Below are positions 46,789 to 58,757 of a DNA stretch of 64,000 nucleotides, piece after piece. The notes below the pieces were generated by a model. That model ran no database searches. It worked only from the letters and a program-made list of their open reading frames with translations, and was not told the DNA's origin. Source of the DNA: Lojkania enalia (taxonomy: Eukaryota; Ascomycota; Dothideomycetes; Pleosporales); contig ML986773.1 in the NCBI GenBank assembly GCA_010094045.1, positions 29,620-93,619 on the forward strand, in the 5' to 3' direction. Numbering within the stretch: position 1 is the first letter of the stretch; each line of letters begins with the position of its first letter. Made by a program: the position numbers and the translations under genes.

Positions 46789-49402
46789 TCATTCCTCAGC
46801 CAGCGTAGGCAAATCGCTAATCCGTCGAGAATGCGTTTTCCTCCGAAAAGTCGGGGACTGCGATTTTATATCCTTTTCATCCGAGACATCCTTATGATAT
46901 TTATCGTCTATATCACTACTAATGCTGGGGGTAGCACTTGTCGCGTTTTTACTTGAGCCGGAACTCCGTCCGTTTACTTTTGTCGGATGTAATTCTTGCT
47001 CCTCTAGAAGGGAGACATCTTCATTTCCCGGTACTCCTATGCAATCAATGACCACGACTTCGGAATCAATGTCCCTCGAAGGATAATGCGGCGGTAATGC
47101 CGAGACATCGTAAACTACAATCTGCTTGGCTTGCTGGATAAATGGTACGGCGAGGTCGTCTGAAAGAAGGGGCCGTCTGGCTAAGCTTTCGGGAGGGGGT
47201 TTATACTTTTGGCTTGGCGAACTTGGGAATTGTGGATTTTCCGTGGGAAGATCGACGTAGATGGCGTTTGTAGTGGTTTTCTCATGGGTAGTTTCTCTGA
47301 GCGGCGGCCGGTCTACCAAGGCTTGGCTTTCGATAATTACGTCGTCAGGATTGCTCACACGCCTTTCTCCGTTTCGAGCATTGGGTTTCGTAAGTCTTTC
47401 TTGATTCGCTCTCTCATTCGTATTGAGGAGTGCATCCGAGAATATAGTGTTCACAGCCTTATTGGGGCTATGTCTTGACTTGTTTGGATGATCTACTCGG
47501 CGTGGGTACTCAGCTACCACGATTGGCTTGAAGCTTGAACCCTCATTATATTTAGCAGATTCTCTACCCTTTCCCATGAGACTCGGTTGGAGACCCAAAG
47601 ACGAACCGGGTTGTTGGCGGTGAGAACCCACAGGTTCTTCTTGACGATCGGTAAAGATATCTCTGCCAGCTCCGGAATGAGATCCGCGTACATCATGCTC
47701 ATTAGCTTTACTGATGTAGATAGGTTGCTCGGTTTCTCCACCATGATCTTGTGCTCGTCGAGATTCTGGGATATGAAGTTGGCTCTGGTCTTCCATTTGG
47801 GCTTTCGTGCCATCTTTGGTAATGCTACTCTTCGATGTTATCTTTGTCATAGCAACCATGCTTGGGCTTGGTCCCCGAAAGGAGCCTTGACTAGGATTGT
47901 ATGCCCTTACAGTCGGAGTAGAGCCGCGCGACAGCCCCTCTCCAATGGAGACTGCAGACATCGAGGAACCAGCAGCAACCGGCATAGCCCTTGGGGTCTT
48001 ATCAAATGGTCCGTTTACATGGGTTCCTAGGAACGTTGGATCAAAATTCGTTGGCGTGTGTGGAGTAATAGGGTCAGGTAAGATTACATTGAGACTGGAT
48101 TGCGGCTTGAATATTGCCTTCCATTCCTCGAAGCGGCGACTATGTATTTCTGAAGTCCTATCCCATGTAGGATGGTACGGATGGCGGTTTGAGAATCGAA
48201 GCAGAGCTTTAGAAACAGAGCTTGCTTTGTTGGAGCGAGCGCGGTCAATCTGCAGAAGCTCGTAGTCGTCCTTGGTTAACACGTATTCCTCGGGTAAGGC
48301 CTCGATGCATGAATGTAGTTCGTCAATTCTGTTGTCTAGATAATCAAAGAGCTTCTTGATCTCGCTTGTCCTGGAATTTCCGGCAGCGTTGAAAGCGTCC
48401 TCAAGGGACACGCCACTGTCCCCGACTATGTACCTTGCCAAGATTTTCCTGATTAATCAGTATCGGCTTCATACTTAAAGAATTGGAAGGCTTTACTAAC
48501 TCAAGAGTAGAAACGGATCGAAATACAACATGGTTTTCAGAGAACCATGCTTTTCCACCCGATCTCAAATTCTTTCCGTAACAGAACCCGTTGGAATCTC
48601 TGCTATACACTACAATAATATCACCCTCAAAGAGTCTCATCTGGTTATCAGAATCAGAGGGACAGTGATCAGTCGATGCCTCCGCCTCTAGATAGCAGGG
48701 ATGGTCTACTAGAGATGTCGAACGCTTGAACAATGGGAGGGGAGGTAGAGCAGGTTTAGGTGTCGCCTTGTGTATAGTCTGAAAATAACTCCCGAGAACA
48801 TTCTCATTAGCAGAGTTATTGTCTACATTCCGGTATCGGGCTCGCTGGCGTTGGGAATTGAGGCTCGTGGAAGACTCTGAAGAGGCATCGTCGGAAATAG
48901 AGGGCGTCAAGAATATATCCGAGTCATATCTCCAATATTTATCAGTGTCTTGCGATAAGTTCGAGTTCACATCTAGGTTCAGTTCGGCGCGCTCATGAGG
49001 CTTTGAGCTGCGTTCAACGTACCGCTTAGAAGTCTGGAAAGGAGCATGATTCGACCGAAGTTTTGAACCGAACGATAAATTCTGTGCGTAATGTACTCTT
49101 TGCTTAGTTCGAGCGGGATTCCGATCCGGTTCGACTAACTCGGCCCTTGAGGCTTCCGACTGTCTCATACCCCTCCCTGTTGTAATATTAAAATGTAGGT
49201 CTTTAATATATGTAAATCATTAAAACTCACCCTCACCACGCTGTGACGCTCGATTCTGAGTCCTTTTGTGTTCGTAAAGGCCCACGACCCGGATCAATTC
49301 TTTACCCTGACCTCCAGCGCGAGGAGGAGCACTCCCTGGTCTCCTAGGGTCTTGCGTGGCTTCAAACCCATAAACCGGAGCTCTAGCAACCGACGAAGCC
49401 AT
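46789..49402 (-). CDS. SH3 domain-containing protein, 835 aa
   Basis: Three exons, 49402-49231, 49176-48501 and 48448-46789, total 2508 nt. Start MASSVARAPVYGFEATQDPR. Intron 2 uses donor GTTAGT and acceptor ATCAG, which restores STLEKILARYIVGDSG. An SH3 domain lies at about residues 237-277: MRLFEGDIIVVYSRDSNGF, then GKAWFSENHVVF, with the usual ALYDY-like start degraded. After it comes a helical region (about 300-375, EIKKLFDYLDNRIDELHSCI) and a very long disordered Ser/Pro-rich tail with many SP/TP sites, ending RRKTHSRRISDLPTLAEE, an RRxS-type kinase site. The layout suggests a cortical or signalling scaffold, but I do not recognise a named orthologue. Low-complexity content makes homology weak outside the SH3 part. 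Confidence 0.8.
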
Positions 49403-50476
49403 CTTCGATAGACTCGAATAATTGAGAAAACAATGAAACGGCGCCACCTGAGACGGCGCTTAATGGTTTTTACCGCGTTTTATCGATCCGGACCACAGGT
49501 GAGGCTTTAAACCGAGGTTAGGCTGAAGACGTAACTAAGACTAGCCCAAGTATCAATTCAGCAAGCTGTTCACCTGATTAGAGCATAACTTCCAGCTTCA
49601 ATTAGACCTTGGAAAAGTTCACGAGTGTTGTGAAGGCTGAAGATGAGCGCCGACAGCCTCGGGCAGGTTTCGAATTTCCGTGCCACAACCATGCTGTTGG
49701 TGCACGTGGATGGCTTGCGTTGCCGCACAAGGTGCATAGAACACAACCTATCACCCAGGCGAGAGCCAGAAGGAATAATGAATCTGAAAATCATCCACAC
49801 AGAACAGGTCTGCATTTTGGAGGTGTGTTGGGGTGAAGTCAGCGCGCTTAGAGTCTGTTGGTGATTTGAAGATTTAAAAGACATCAGAGGTGGACGCCTG
49901 AAGCCTTAAAGGAAAGAATAGGCGGATGGCCGGCCTAGTCCATGTGGGAGTACGCCCCAACTACTCTTCAATTAATGCAAATACACACTAAATAAGGGAG
50001 AACTTTGAAAGCCAGTCTAGCCATCCAAGATCCTCAAACATGCACTGCACGGTTGGCGCCGGATATCCCCTTCCTTAGTGGTCACCTCGGCCGGAATGAC
50101 GCACATGTGGAGCCGGATAGCCTAACCCCAAAAATAGCCCACTCGATGACCAACGGACCCCTCAGCAAAGTTCCTCTTCCTTCAATCCTGCAGAATAAAT
50201 GCGAATTTTTGAGGGCAATCCAAGTCCTGTCCAGTCAATGTCTCTCAAACCTCAGACACTTATTTGGCTCCGTAGGTGATCTAGTCAGGATTCAAGAGTA
50301 CAGCCAAAATTGACTTCTCAGCCTCGACGATTCGGAGATAAGCGATTCTATCCTATTCGCCGCATCTCTAACATCGACTCTTGTCTCTTCTGTTCTGTGT
50401 CAAATGCTAAAATGTACGGGCTAATCGCATCGACCCAAAAACTCCAAACATCTCATCCCTCAGCGCAACCCTCCTC
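49403..50476. other. Intergenic, no recognised gene
   Basis: About 1.1 kb between the start of the SH3 gene and the end of the Zn2Cys6 gene. Short frames on both strands overlap (49570-49884) and none is conserved-looking. Confidence 0.4.
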
Positions 50477-51801
50477 CTACGGCGGTATCCACCCTACCTG
50501 CGCTATAGCCCATCTCATCCAAATCCTATGTTCATCAGGCAAGATGCTGTAAATTCCGCCCATCACATGATGTGTCCAGCCCTTCATATACCAAAAGCGC
50601 TCCATATCATTTATCAGCACCACGAAATGCGCGTAGATCAATAGCGGTGCAGGATCATGCTGCTGCAAGGTACTCAGGAAGGCATCCCCCATTCTGTACA
50701 GCCAACTAAAAGTAATGTGGTACTCGCCTTCCTCGCCCGTGTATCGATCGCGGTAGCGTTTGAGAAGGTTGTCTAGCGCGTCCAGGTCTTGTTCCGTGTT
50801 TTTGCTGATCCTAGGGATGTGGGCGCGCAGTTCTAATAAGGGTTCGTCGAAGGCTGGTGGGTTGGGATGCGGTGGTAACAATTGTCCTTTGGTGTGAGTG
50901 TTCAGCGCGTGTTTTTTGCCCCAGAATCTGCGGCCTACGCTCTCTAGCGTGGTGCGGATGCCCCGGAACATTATGAGCCATTCTGAACGCCCACTGTCAC
51001 CGAAAGCCAGATATTCCCCCGGTTGGGGGCCGCGTGCCCAGGTTATAAAGCAAATTAGTTGGACGGATGTTAGTACTGCGTCGCAGTTTTCGGGGGAGAT
51101 ATGAGAGAGTTCTGAGGTCACTGATGGTAAGGCGAGCGCGTAATGGTGGTCTGCTAGAGCTGTGTATCTTGTAGCTAGAGTAGGCCGGGATTGGGCTAGA
51201 TGGAGAGCTGTGAGACAGAGGATTAGGGAGAGGAGATGTCGGTTTTCAGGAAGGAATCCCATTTCCGTGATGTTGTGTCGCCAATAAGCTGCCCCGGATG
51301 ACCAAGCGGAGAGACTATGGCAAGTGGATGTTGTCCAGTGGTACATTAATTCTATATCAGCGAAATTCAAGCTGCTGCCGCCGAGTCCATCAGCATGCGA
51401 TTCGCAGTTCATCAACCCCGATGACTTTGAGTCAGCAGTGATGTACTTGCAGCGAACTTGCCGCTTTATGCAGTTCGTGCATTCCGGTCTTCGTTCATCG
51501 CACTACGTAAAGTCGTCAGTATCCTTGTATAACGAACTTCATGGTCGAAATACGCCAGTCAAGAGGCGCAACGTACTTTTATCCTTCTAGTCTTGCAATT
51601 TGCGCACCCGAGTCTACTCTTTCGATGTGCCCTTCTTTTTATCTTCGCCCCATTGCCTCCACCCTTTTCCAGACTACTCTCTCTACTCTCCCTCTCTCTA
51701 TCCACGGGGCTGGCTACTAGGTACGCATCGCTCCTGCTCTCCACACTCGGTGTGTTGCTTAGAGAAGAGTCCTCCCACACTGTGATCTCTGGTCTTTCCA
51801 T
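50477..51801 (-). CDS. Zn(II)2Cys6 transcription factor
   Basis: Two exons, 51801-51577 and 51502-50477, total 1251 nt (416 aa). I start at the ATG giving MERPEITVWEDSS; the slightly longer frame begins with GTG. The binuclear zinc cluster spans residues 66-93 and is split by the intron (GTACGT..CGTAG). Its six cysteines at 66, 69, 76, 83, 86 and 93 have the exact spacing C-x2-C-x6-C-x6-C-x2-C-x6-C. A basic run, KIKRRAHRKSRLGC, precedes it. The remainder is the helical fungal regulatory region found in Upc2-like factors: ELMYHWTTSTCHSL, LLSLILCLTALHLAQ and ISPENCDAVLTSVQL. The target genes are unknown, and no pathway cluster sits next to it. Short overall length is typical of this subgroup. 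DNA binding is expected from the cluster. Confidence 0.92.
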
Positions 51802-52443
51802 CCTCACTCCTGAACTGAATGTGTATAAACTAATAGACCTTGGCGATCGAGCAAATCAAGACTCCGACATACGCCAGGTACGACGTGACTCCGTATATAA
51901 ACGCAGTTGGAAAAGTCGACCGGATGGGTTAGAGTACGCGTTCAATATGCTAAGCCACCCCACATGATTGGCGAAAATTAAAATTCCCAGACAGAGCTAT
52001 GCTGTACGTGGTGTTCGTCGCGAAGCTAGTCGATAAGCTTAAATCTTAACGAATTGGCACATCAGGTATCATGTGATTTCAAGACACCGTTTCTGCCATA
52101 TGCGGTGGAGGCAAGTATGCCCTCATATAACAACGTTTATCGTACATTTTGGGGGAGGGGAAACACGTACGCTCTGGGATAGTAACTCCACATCCATGTA
52201 TAAATGCTGCATCTTCTATTGCTTAATGCATATTTCAATCGCTTATGCTTCGTAAACCTTGACCGATAATAGACCCGAATTTTAAAATCACTCGTTTGCA
52301 CCTAGATAATTAAGATGACGGGTACTTCATAACCTCATCATTATATCACCCCTCTCGTATACCCTACCTTCGAAGGACCCTCTAGCATCCGCGCCGTGAT
52401 CAATAACCGCCTCGAACGTCCGCTTGTCTCACTATTCTGTCTC
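51802..52443. other. AT-rich intergenic region
   Basis: About 640 bases upstream of the Zn2Cys6 gene and of the MARVEL-type relic. It includes the promoter of the former; no element recognised. Confidence 0.4.
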
Positions 52444-52860
52444 AGGCTAGCCATCCTCTAATTAGCGTTCAGCTTCGCGGCCAGCATAACGTATGCCGTC
52501 GAATGCCATTGTGACATCATTTCGAGGTACGCGAACGCTGAGTTTATCGTTTCGCAGGTAGCTTTCGGGCCCTCTATTCTTCTTTTGGGGTAGGAAGCGA
52601 TTACTGTGCGATCCTATCGCCTGATATGGATCCTGGAATAGATCGTCTTTATCCTATGGGCTGCGGTCTTCATGCTTTTTTATCACATCTACATTTCTAG
52701 CGCGTATATCAAGGTCAAGTATGATGATACGCATATGGCATGTATGAAGTTGCCTGTATGGCTTAATTTTTTCAATGCCTTGCTCTGGCTTGTGAGCACG
52801 GTATTTTCGACGGCCATGTGCGGCACTATGAAGAAGGCGTGTGCGAAGGGGAATTTCTAG
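52444..52860 (+). pseudogene. Relic of a MARVEL-type tetraspan membrane protein gene
   Basis: One reading frame runs 139 codons with three in-frame stops: TAA at 52459, a TAG near 52591 and a TAG near 52642. Between them it reads FSFAASITYAVECHCDIISR, ANAEFIVSQVAFGPSILLL, IVFILWAAVFMLFYHIYISS and LPVWLNFFNALLWLVSTVFS. Hydrophobic helices of this spacing, with the W-rich last helix and a charged end KKACAKGNF, are typical of fungal MARVEL-domain proteins. The stops sit where residues such as Trp or Gln would be plausible, consistent with C:G to T:A change. The N-terminal helix and start were not found. An intron reading was tried and did not remove the stops. Confidence 0.6.
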
Positions 52861-53533
52861 GTTTATGAAGTGAGAAGATAGACGAATAACGCAAGGCTAG
52901 TAGGGCGATATAGAACATGCCGTAGTAGAAGTAGAGGCCCCGCAGGAAATAGCAGACGAGAACTGGTGGGCGTAACTACTGGATACGAGGGCGGAATAGA
53001 GAGGGAGCGAGAGGAGAGAATGAAGGCCGAAGCAGACGCTATAAAGGAAAAAGAGGCTTTGGATTACATGAGGAACGACGAATATTTGCCGAGGTGTGAA
53101 GATGCCTCGATGGATGGTTAGTAGAAAGGGATAGGAAATGTTTAAGCTGATCGTATGCGAGCAGGTCTAGCGCCTATTGGGGGCATACTGTACCTTGCAG
53201 CATTTCGCCTACCTTAGGATGTAAAGCTAGGATCTTTCCGTTCTAAGAATCGATCATCAATTTTTATTAGTCAAGATTGGGAGAATACTAGAGCAAGTAC
53301 CAAGGCATTGCGAAGAGCTTCAGGAAGCCAGAATGTTCCTAAGATTTAGCTATGGCCGGTTCACGCTAATTCTACATAGGCATCGTCCATAGAAGCATGA
53401 CTCAATGTCCACCCGCCCATCTGCCACAAATCACAATCATTAATTAGTACATGTGAAGACGTCCATGCGGGGAAATATAGCCATCCTCCACACTACCTAT
53501 TCTTCCCGTCCTAGCTATTAGACTATAGTGAAT
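52861..53533. other. Intergenic, no recognised gene
   Basis: About 670 bases between the MARVEL-type relic and the end of the CCCH-type gene. Only short frames. Confidence 0.4.
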
Positions 53534-55270
53534 CTAACGGATAACCAAAGTCTTGACAACTGCACAATCGATGTTGTGTAGCTCAAACGGGAACTTACAA
53601 TCCTCTCCAAAGATGCAAGGCTTCTGGCCTTTGACTGATTTCTTTGCCTCAGGTGCAGGGCATCGATGACCATAGATGCACTTGATATCTTGGCAACTAC
53701 TTCCATACTGACAAGGCGCCATGCGAGCAACTAAACGGAGCGTCGAAAGCTCGGAATTCGAAGGAGTGTAATCATGCCTATGAGTACACTTCTTATCAAA
53801 CGGACACTCATGGCGGAGAAAATGGACGTTGCAGAGCTTCATTTTTTTAATGCGGTCCACTTCAGCCTTGTCGTAGTCTCGACATGGTGGATCGACTCGT
53901 TGGCCGCCTCGATTACGGGCAATGATCTCCTCGCGGTTGGAGGGCTTGTAGATGGGCAACTCCGCGACGACGGGAGGTGGGACAGCGGCTTTGGCAGCCC
54001 ACAACCTTCCCAAAGCTGGCGGGGGGGTCCTATTATTGGAAGGCGGGGCACTCCAGACTGACAACTTTGTCTCTCGAAAGATACCGGGGAACTTTTGGGT
54101 AGAGAATGGAAGATGAAGGAGCTCTTTCTCAAAAGGCACTCCTTCCAATAGGATAATCTTTTCGATATACATCTTATTGGCTGAATAGCCCTCCAAAATG
54201 CGCGCATATCCGTTATCGTGCGAGCATCCAAGGAAAATCTTTCGGCAATGAAAATCATTCAAGTAAAGCTTGAAACATTCTGAAGTAGTGGTTAGACATC
54301 ATCATATAAAATACGGCTGTGGGAAGGGTGCGAATAGTAGAGGCGGATGACTATACCATTGAGTTTCTCATCTGTGCGGTCCTTGCCAGGGCCAACGTCG
54401 ACGAAGTCAAAAAGCGTCTTCCCACGTGTGAACCCACGCACAAAGTCTAGAACGGGAGTGATTTCCTCTACCACACCAATGCGAACAAGTACTTCAGCCA
54501 GGCCTCGAACATTGGCGTATACACGGCAAACGATCCGCAAGTCAGTTGGGACGTCTGTTAATTCCCGCTGTACGTGGTGCTGAACTGCGGTGTGGAGTTG
54601 ATGAGCAGCATCTCGGCCGCCAAGTTCACCACTGCGGAAAAATTCATCCTGGAACTATTGGCCACTTGTTAGTATGGGCGGAGCATAGTCACTGTTTCGT
54701 TTGGGATATGAGGTAAGCAAGAAGCCCTAGGCCCAAACGGCATTCGGCCAAGGCCTGTTGCTTCAGTAGTTTCAATAGGGTTCACGGGAACACGGGAGCC
54801 ATACCACTATGCCATCTGCGTCTAGAAGGACTAGTACAAAAGGGTCGCGCTCCTATAATATGGCTCATTAGCGCGGGATCAACGAACGAGGGGCCAGAGG
54901 GTGCACCTGCAAAAGAGGTGCGGTAGGATTGGAGGGCTTGCGCATAGCGTTGTTTGTCCTCTTGCCATTTGCGGATTTCTTCGCGTTCAGTATTGTAGTT
55001 ATCGACGGCGCTTTTATACTCTTGGCTCAAGATTTCGTAGCGCATGATAAGTTCCTAACGCCGCGTCAGAGTTGCTGACGTTATTACAGTAGACCCAATT
55101 TAAGATAATACCTGGACAAAAACATTCTTGACGGCGTCGTTTCGCTGGATGGCGTGGTAACGAGCCCAGATTTCAGTAGCATTACTATCAATGCTTCCAT
55201 CAGTGCTCTGAGTTATCAGCGTGGATTTATTTGGCATGGGGCTGTTATTGAATACAGATGCAGGAGACAT
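53534..55270 (-). CDS. CCCH-type zinc-finger fungal protein with a possible frame defect
   Basis: Exons 55270-55112 (start MSPASVFNNSPMPNKS), 55054 to about 54907, 54852-54805, 54654-54357 and 54279-53534. The N-terminal coiled coil (ELIMRYEILSQEYKSAVDNY) leads to an NYN-like fold: DPFVLVLLDADGIV, RIVCRVYANVRGLAEVLVR, LFDFVDVGPGKDRTDEKL, IFLGCSHDNGYAR. The C-terminus has CCCH-type clusters: LCNVHFLRHECPFDKKCTHR, ARMAPCQYGSSCQDIKCIYGH and PCIFGEDCKFPFELH. The family is widespread in Pezizomycotina and annotated as CCCH DNA/RNA-binding; the NYN-like part suggests an RNase fold, with Asp residues in DADG and GCSHDNG as possible metal ligands (inference). The second and third exons do not join in phase, spliced or unspliced: the total is one base off. 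Confidence 0.7.
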
Positions 55271-56252
55271 GGCTCAACGATAGTGAGATCCTGGGAGTCT
55301 CCAGGCGGGCTGCGGTCGCGTGCGTGATGGTGCTGGAGGTTCGGGGTTGCTAGGCCACCGGGCTCGAGCGGGCCCGAGATGCGGCGAGAAATTTAAGTCA
55401 AGCGTAGGCAAGTGGGCAGGCGGGGCTTGGCAGAACCAGAAATGAGGGAGTCCGCTGTATACTGGGTCTGTTTCTCTTATGTTGCGAGGGCAGATTGGTG
55501 AAAGGAGGGCCGGTGGCACGGGCTGCTGCAGACTAGGTCATCACGCGGGTAGGCGCGTTGAGTGGTGGTGGAAGGCGCCTGCAGAAAGCGAGCAGTGGGT
55601 GGTCGCGTAGTAGGGTCTGGTTGAATCAAATAGAGAAATGGGAAGTCCTCCTACTACCTACGCGTTTCCTGTCTGGCACGGGGCCATGATCATACAGGAC
55701 CAGCTTAGATCTCTGCTGATGGTCTCCTAATCGGGAGTAACCAAAATCGACAATCGACAGTCGATTTCTATAATAACAAGCTGTCAACTTGACACCTCGA
55801 GGCCAGGAAAAAGCCGTAAGGTTGGAAGGCTTTCTGACCGGGGCTCTCCAAGGTGCAGACTATGGAGTCTGGCCCGGAGCTTACAGCGAAACAATCTCAT
55901 TGCGGGATGCCTTCATTCCCTGTCTCTGGAATATGGTATATGGGCAACAATGCCAAACTGTAGGCAGACGGGGCGGGTGGACGTGTTGGGTCTGAGCCTC
56001 CAAGGCGTGAATGCTTCGTGACTACGGGAGGAGGTCGCGTAGCCGTGTGGGCCTCCTCGATCGGGCCTAGCGCTCCTTCCCCGTCAATTGGGCCACGTTC
56101 GAATTACATAGTCGGTCGCGAGCAGCTGGCCCGAAGCCGCCCAAGCTCAATATTCCTCCCGCGCTCCTCCTCCTGCTCCCTCTCCTGTCCTTCCCATCCA
56201 CCCTGAAGCCGGGAATAAGCCGTAAGGTCCTGTCGCACGCCCCTCTATCATC
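55271..56252. other. Divergent intergenic region, CCCH-type gene / IRC22
   Basis: About 1 kb with the promoters of both neighbours. Short frames (55274-55519 minus, 55789-55995 plus) lack conserved features. Confidence 0.4.
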
Positions 56253-57277
56253 ATGGTTTCCTGGAAGCTCTCCACCCTGCTGCTTCTCTCACTGCGCGCC
56301 CTCAATGTCTTCGCCGACGTCCAAGTGAGTTCTCCGCGCCTGTTGAAGGCATGACATCAACTAGCATCGATGGCTAATATTTCTCGTTCGCCAGGTCGAG
56401 GAGGTCGAGGAGGCCGTAGAGGAGCCGCAGACGCCCAATCTCAAGGTCTCCGTATCAGCCAGTTTCCCGCAGTCCGAGATCTTCGGCGTCAAGCTCATCA
56501 ACGGACATGCGACCCAGGCGGTTCTCTCCATCCAAAACGACGAGCCTGAACCTGTCGCTGTCGCCATTGTTGGCGGCTCGCTCGTCCAGGATGCCGGGCC
56601 GACCCCCCAGATTCTGCGCAACTTGACTGCTGTGCGCTACTCCGTCGAGATCCCCGCCGGCGAAGCTGAAACCGTTACCTACAGCTTCAGCACCGAGATG
56701 CATCCCCAAGATGTGCGTCTGCAGCTGATTGCCGTGTTGAAGGACAGCAAGGATGCCTTCTATACCATTGCGGCATATAATGAGACTGTTAGCGTCGTTG
56801 AGGCGCCTACCAGCATTTTTGACCCACAGATGTATGCATCCTCCCGTTGCAAAAGCGCTTCTTTTTCGCAGTTAAGTCTGCTACTTCCCAAATCATCCCC
56901 CGTATCCATACACCGCTATCTATAACAACCTTCCAATTACATCAGCTAACCAATTGCCTATTTGCAGCATCTTCCTGTACCTGGTTCTCTTCGGTGCCTT
57001 CGCCGGAACCGTTTACTTCATCTACAATACTTGGATTAGTACTCTCTTCCCCCAGAAGAAGCGCGGCGGAAAGGGTGGCGAGCGCGCTAAGAAGTCCTCC
57101 GGCGGCAGCAAGAAGGTTGACCCTTCTGATCAGACCGCCGTCGCCGGCGCCGATGGCCCGGCCGTTACCAGTGGTGCCAAGACCTACGACGAGAGCTGGA
57201 TCCCTGCTCAGCACTTGCAACGTCCGGAGGCTAGGCGTGTCCGGAGCGGCACTCCTAAGACGAAGGTCAAGAGCTAG
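56253..57277 (+). CDS. IRC22: Irc22-family ER membrane protein (TRAP-alpha-like)
   Basis: Three exons, 56253-56324, 56395-56831 and 56968-57277, total 819 nt (272 aa). The first 22 residues, MVSWKLSTLLLLSLRALNVF, are a signal peptide and end at the first intron. The lumenal domain has SVSASFPQSEIFGVKLING, VAIVGGSLV, a glycosylation sequon in RNLTAVRYSVEIPAGEAETV, and FYTIAAYNETVSVVE with a second NxT. A single membrane helix (IIFLYLVLFGAFAGTVYFIY) begins exactly at the third exon and is followed by a Lys/Arg-rich cytosolic tail with QKKRGGKGGERAKK. This is the layout of the TRAP-alpha-like Irc22 proteins of ascomycetes, thought to act at the ER translocon; the precise role is unsettled. Introns use GTGAGT..CCAG and GTATGC..GCAG. 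Length fits the family. Confidence 0.9.
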
Positions 57278-57849
57278 GCTTGTGTAGCTAACAAATCTGC
57301 CCGGGGTAAACTGAGAGGCGGGGATATTAATCGGCGCTTCGAATGATAATGCAAAGCCGTGGTAGCAGAGGTTGGCTTGGGTGTTTATAAAATGCTATCG
57401 CTAGAATGCATTGGATAGTAGGAGATGGACAAGGCCGTTTCTAAGGATGGACGCTAGAAATGCGTATCGTATGGCATACGACGGTAGATCAAGATTTGAA
57501 CTTGACGATGTGGTAAAATGTACTCTATGATGAACCCCAAAAGCTTGCCGGTTTGTATAAACAGAGGACAAAATAAAATGGAGTTTGGCATTCAGTATAT
57601 ATCGACTTTCCTTCCCAGCTAACATTAGTTTCTGCTTAGGCCTTAGTTGATAACCTCCTTATTTTAAGTAATTAAAGTTGGTAATCGATATTTCCGATTC
57701 TGAGGTACTAACTTTACACATAAAAGTAGAGTAAAAGTCGTAAGGTAATTTACTAACGAGTTTACTTGCATGCAAGCGCTAGTCTGTAATCCCCAACCTG
57801 GAGCATACCCCTACGACAATAAGAATAGACTTTTCCATTCCAATCCATC
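57278..57849. other. AT-rich convergent intergenic region
   Basis: About 570 bases between the stops of IRC22 and the aprataxin gene; 3' untranslated sequence on both sides is the likely content. Confidence 0.45.
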
Positions 57850-58757
57850 TCATTCCCTCTTCCACTCCTCAAACTCGTTTTCCAAATGTTCCTTGAGCGC
57901 CTTGAACTTATTCGTAAAGTTCCTGCCGCACCTCCAACAATGCATATCCCTACTTGGCCAGTCCCCGGCATGATACCTCGGCGACTTGTCCTCCAACGGT
58001 AGCTCATCTATTTGTACCAAGAACGAAGTCGTGAAGCTGAGATAGTGCTTCTTGTGCTTGAGGCATTCACTGTGGAGGTCGCGGCTGAAGATGTGGATGT
58101 GCAGATCGTTCATGGACGGATGCGTGTGCACGCCAGCCACCACCTCTCTGCTCCAATCGCGGCCAGGAGGTAGCAATGCGGCGCAGTTTTCTGGCGCGGG
58201 TGGATCGTCGCTGGACATAAGGGCTTCGAGCGCGGCTTGGTAGGGTGCGTCGGCGGCGCTGTATCGGCCGTATTGTCGGCGGAGCTCGGAGGCTACGAGG
58301 GCTTTTAGGCTGGTGACACGCTGGCGGATGGAGGAAAGGAGGGTGGGGTTCGTGGAGAGGGCGGTTAGTGGGTGGGTGCGGGAGAGTGTGAGATCACGGG
58401 GGATGAGGAGGAGGTGGACACTATGGTTCTATCAGCTTTGCGGGAATTTAGTGGGAGGAGGGGGACAGACCTTGACTTTGGATATTTGTCTTTTATGACG
58501 ACGAATTCGTCGTCGTATTGTATGACTCGTCCGCCGGGATTCTTTTCTGGGTGCTCGATGTACTCGCCTAGACCGTCCCTGGGGTCGTAGGGGTTCCGCT
58601 TGAGCGACCTCCAGGTTGGCGTAGATATCGCGCTCGGTGGATCTAAGGATTGTGTTTCTGGGGGGATGGTTTTGGGCTTCTTGGATGTCATGAGCTCTGT
58701 GACTTGTGAGTTTAGGTAGCTGCGGCTGGCTTGGGGAATGGTTTTGCGTACAGGCAT
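57850..58757 (-). CDS. HNT3: Aprataxin-like DNA 5'-adenylate hydrolase
   Basis: Two exons, 58757-58471 and 58420-57850, total 858 nt (285 aa). Donor GTCTGT is non-standard, but acceptor ACCATAG restores DKYPKSSVHLLLIPRDLTLS. The HIT domain has YDDEFVVIKDKYPKS and the catalytic triad segment GVHTHPSMNDLHIHIFSRD, where the central HIH includes the nucleophile. At the C-terminus, CWRC, then a His 14 residues on (KEH) and a Glu four further give the C2HE zinc finger described for fission-yeast aprataxin. Aprataxin removes AMP left on DNA 5' ends by aborted ligation, in the nucleus. I start at MPVRKTIPQASRSYL; a longer first exon from 58857 is open only in another frame. Family certainty is high, start less so. 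Upstream and divergent lies the DEAH helicase gene. Confidence 0.88.

Noticed and set aside
52530..52660. Introns rescuing the MARVEL-type relic
   Set aside because: Candidate GT..AG pairs remove at most one of the three stops and delete hydrophobic sequence that fits the family.
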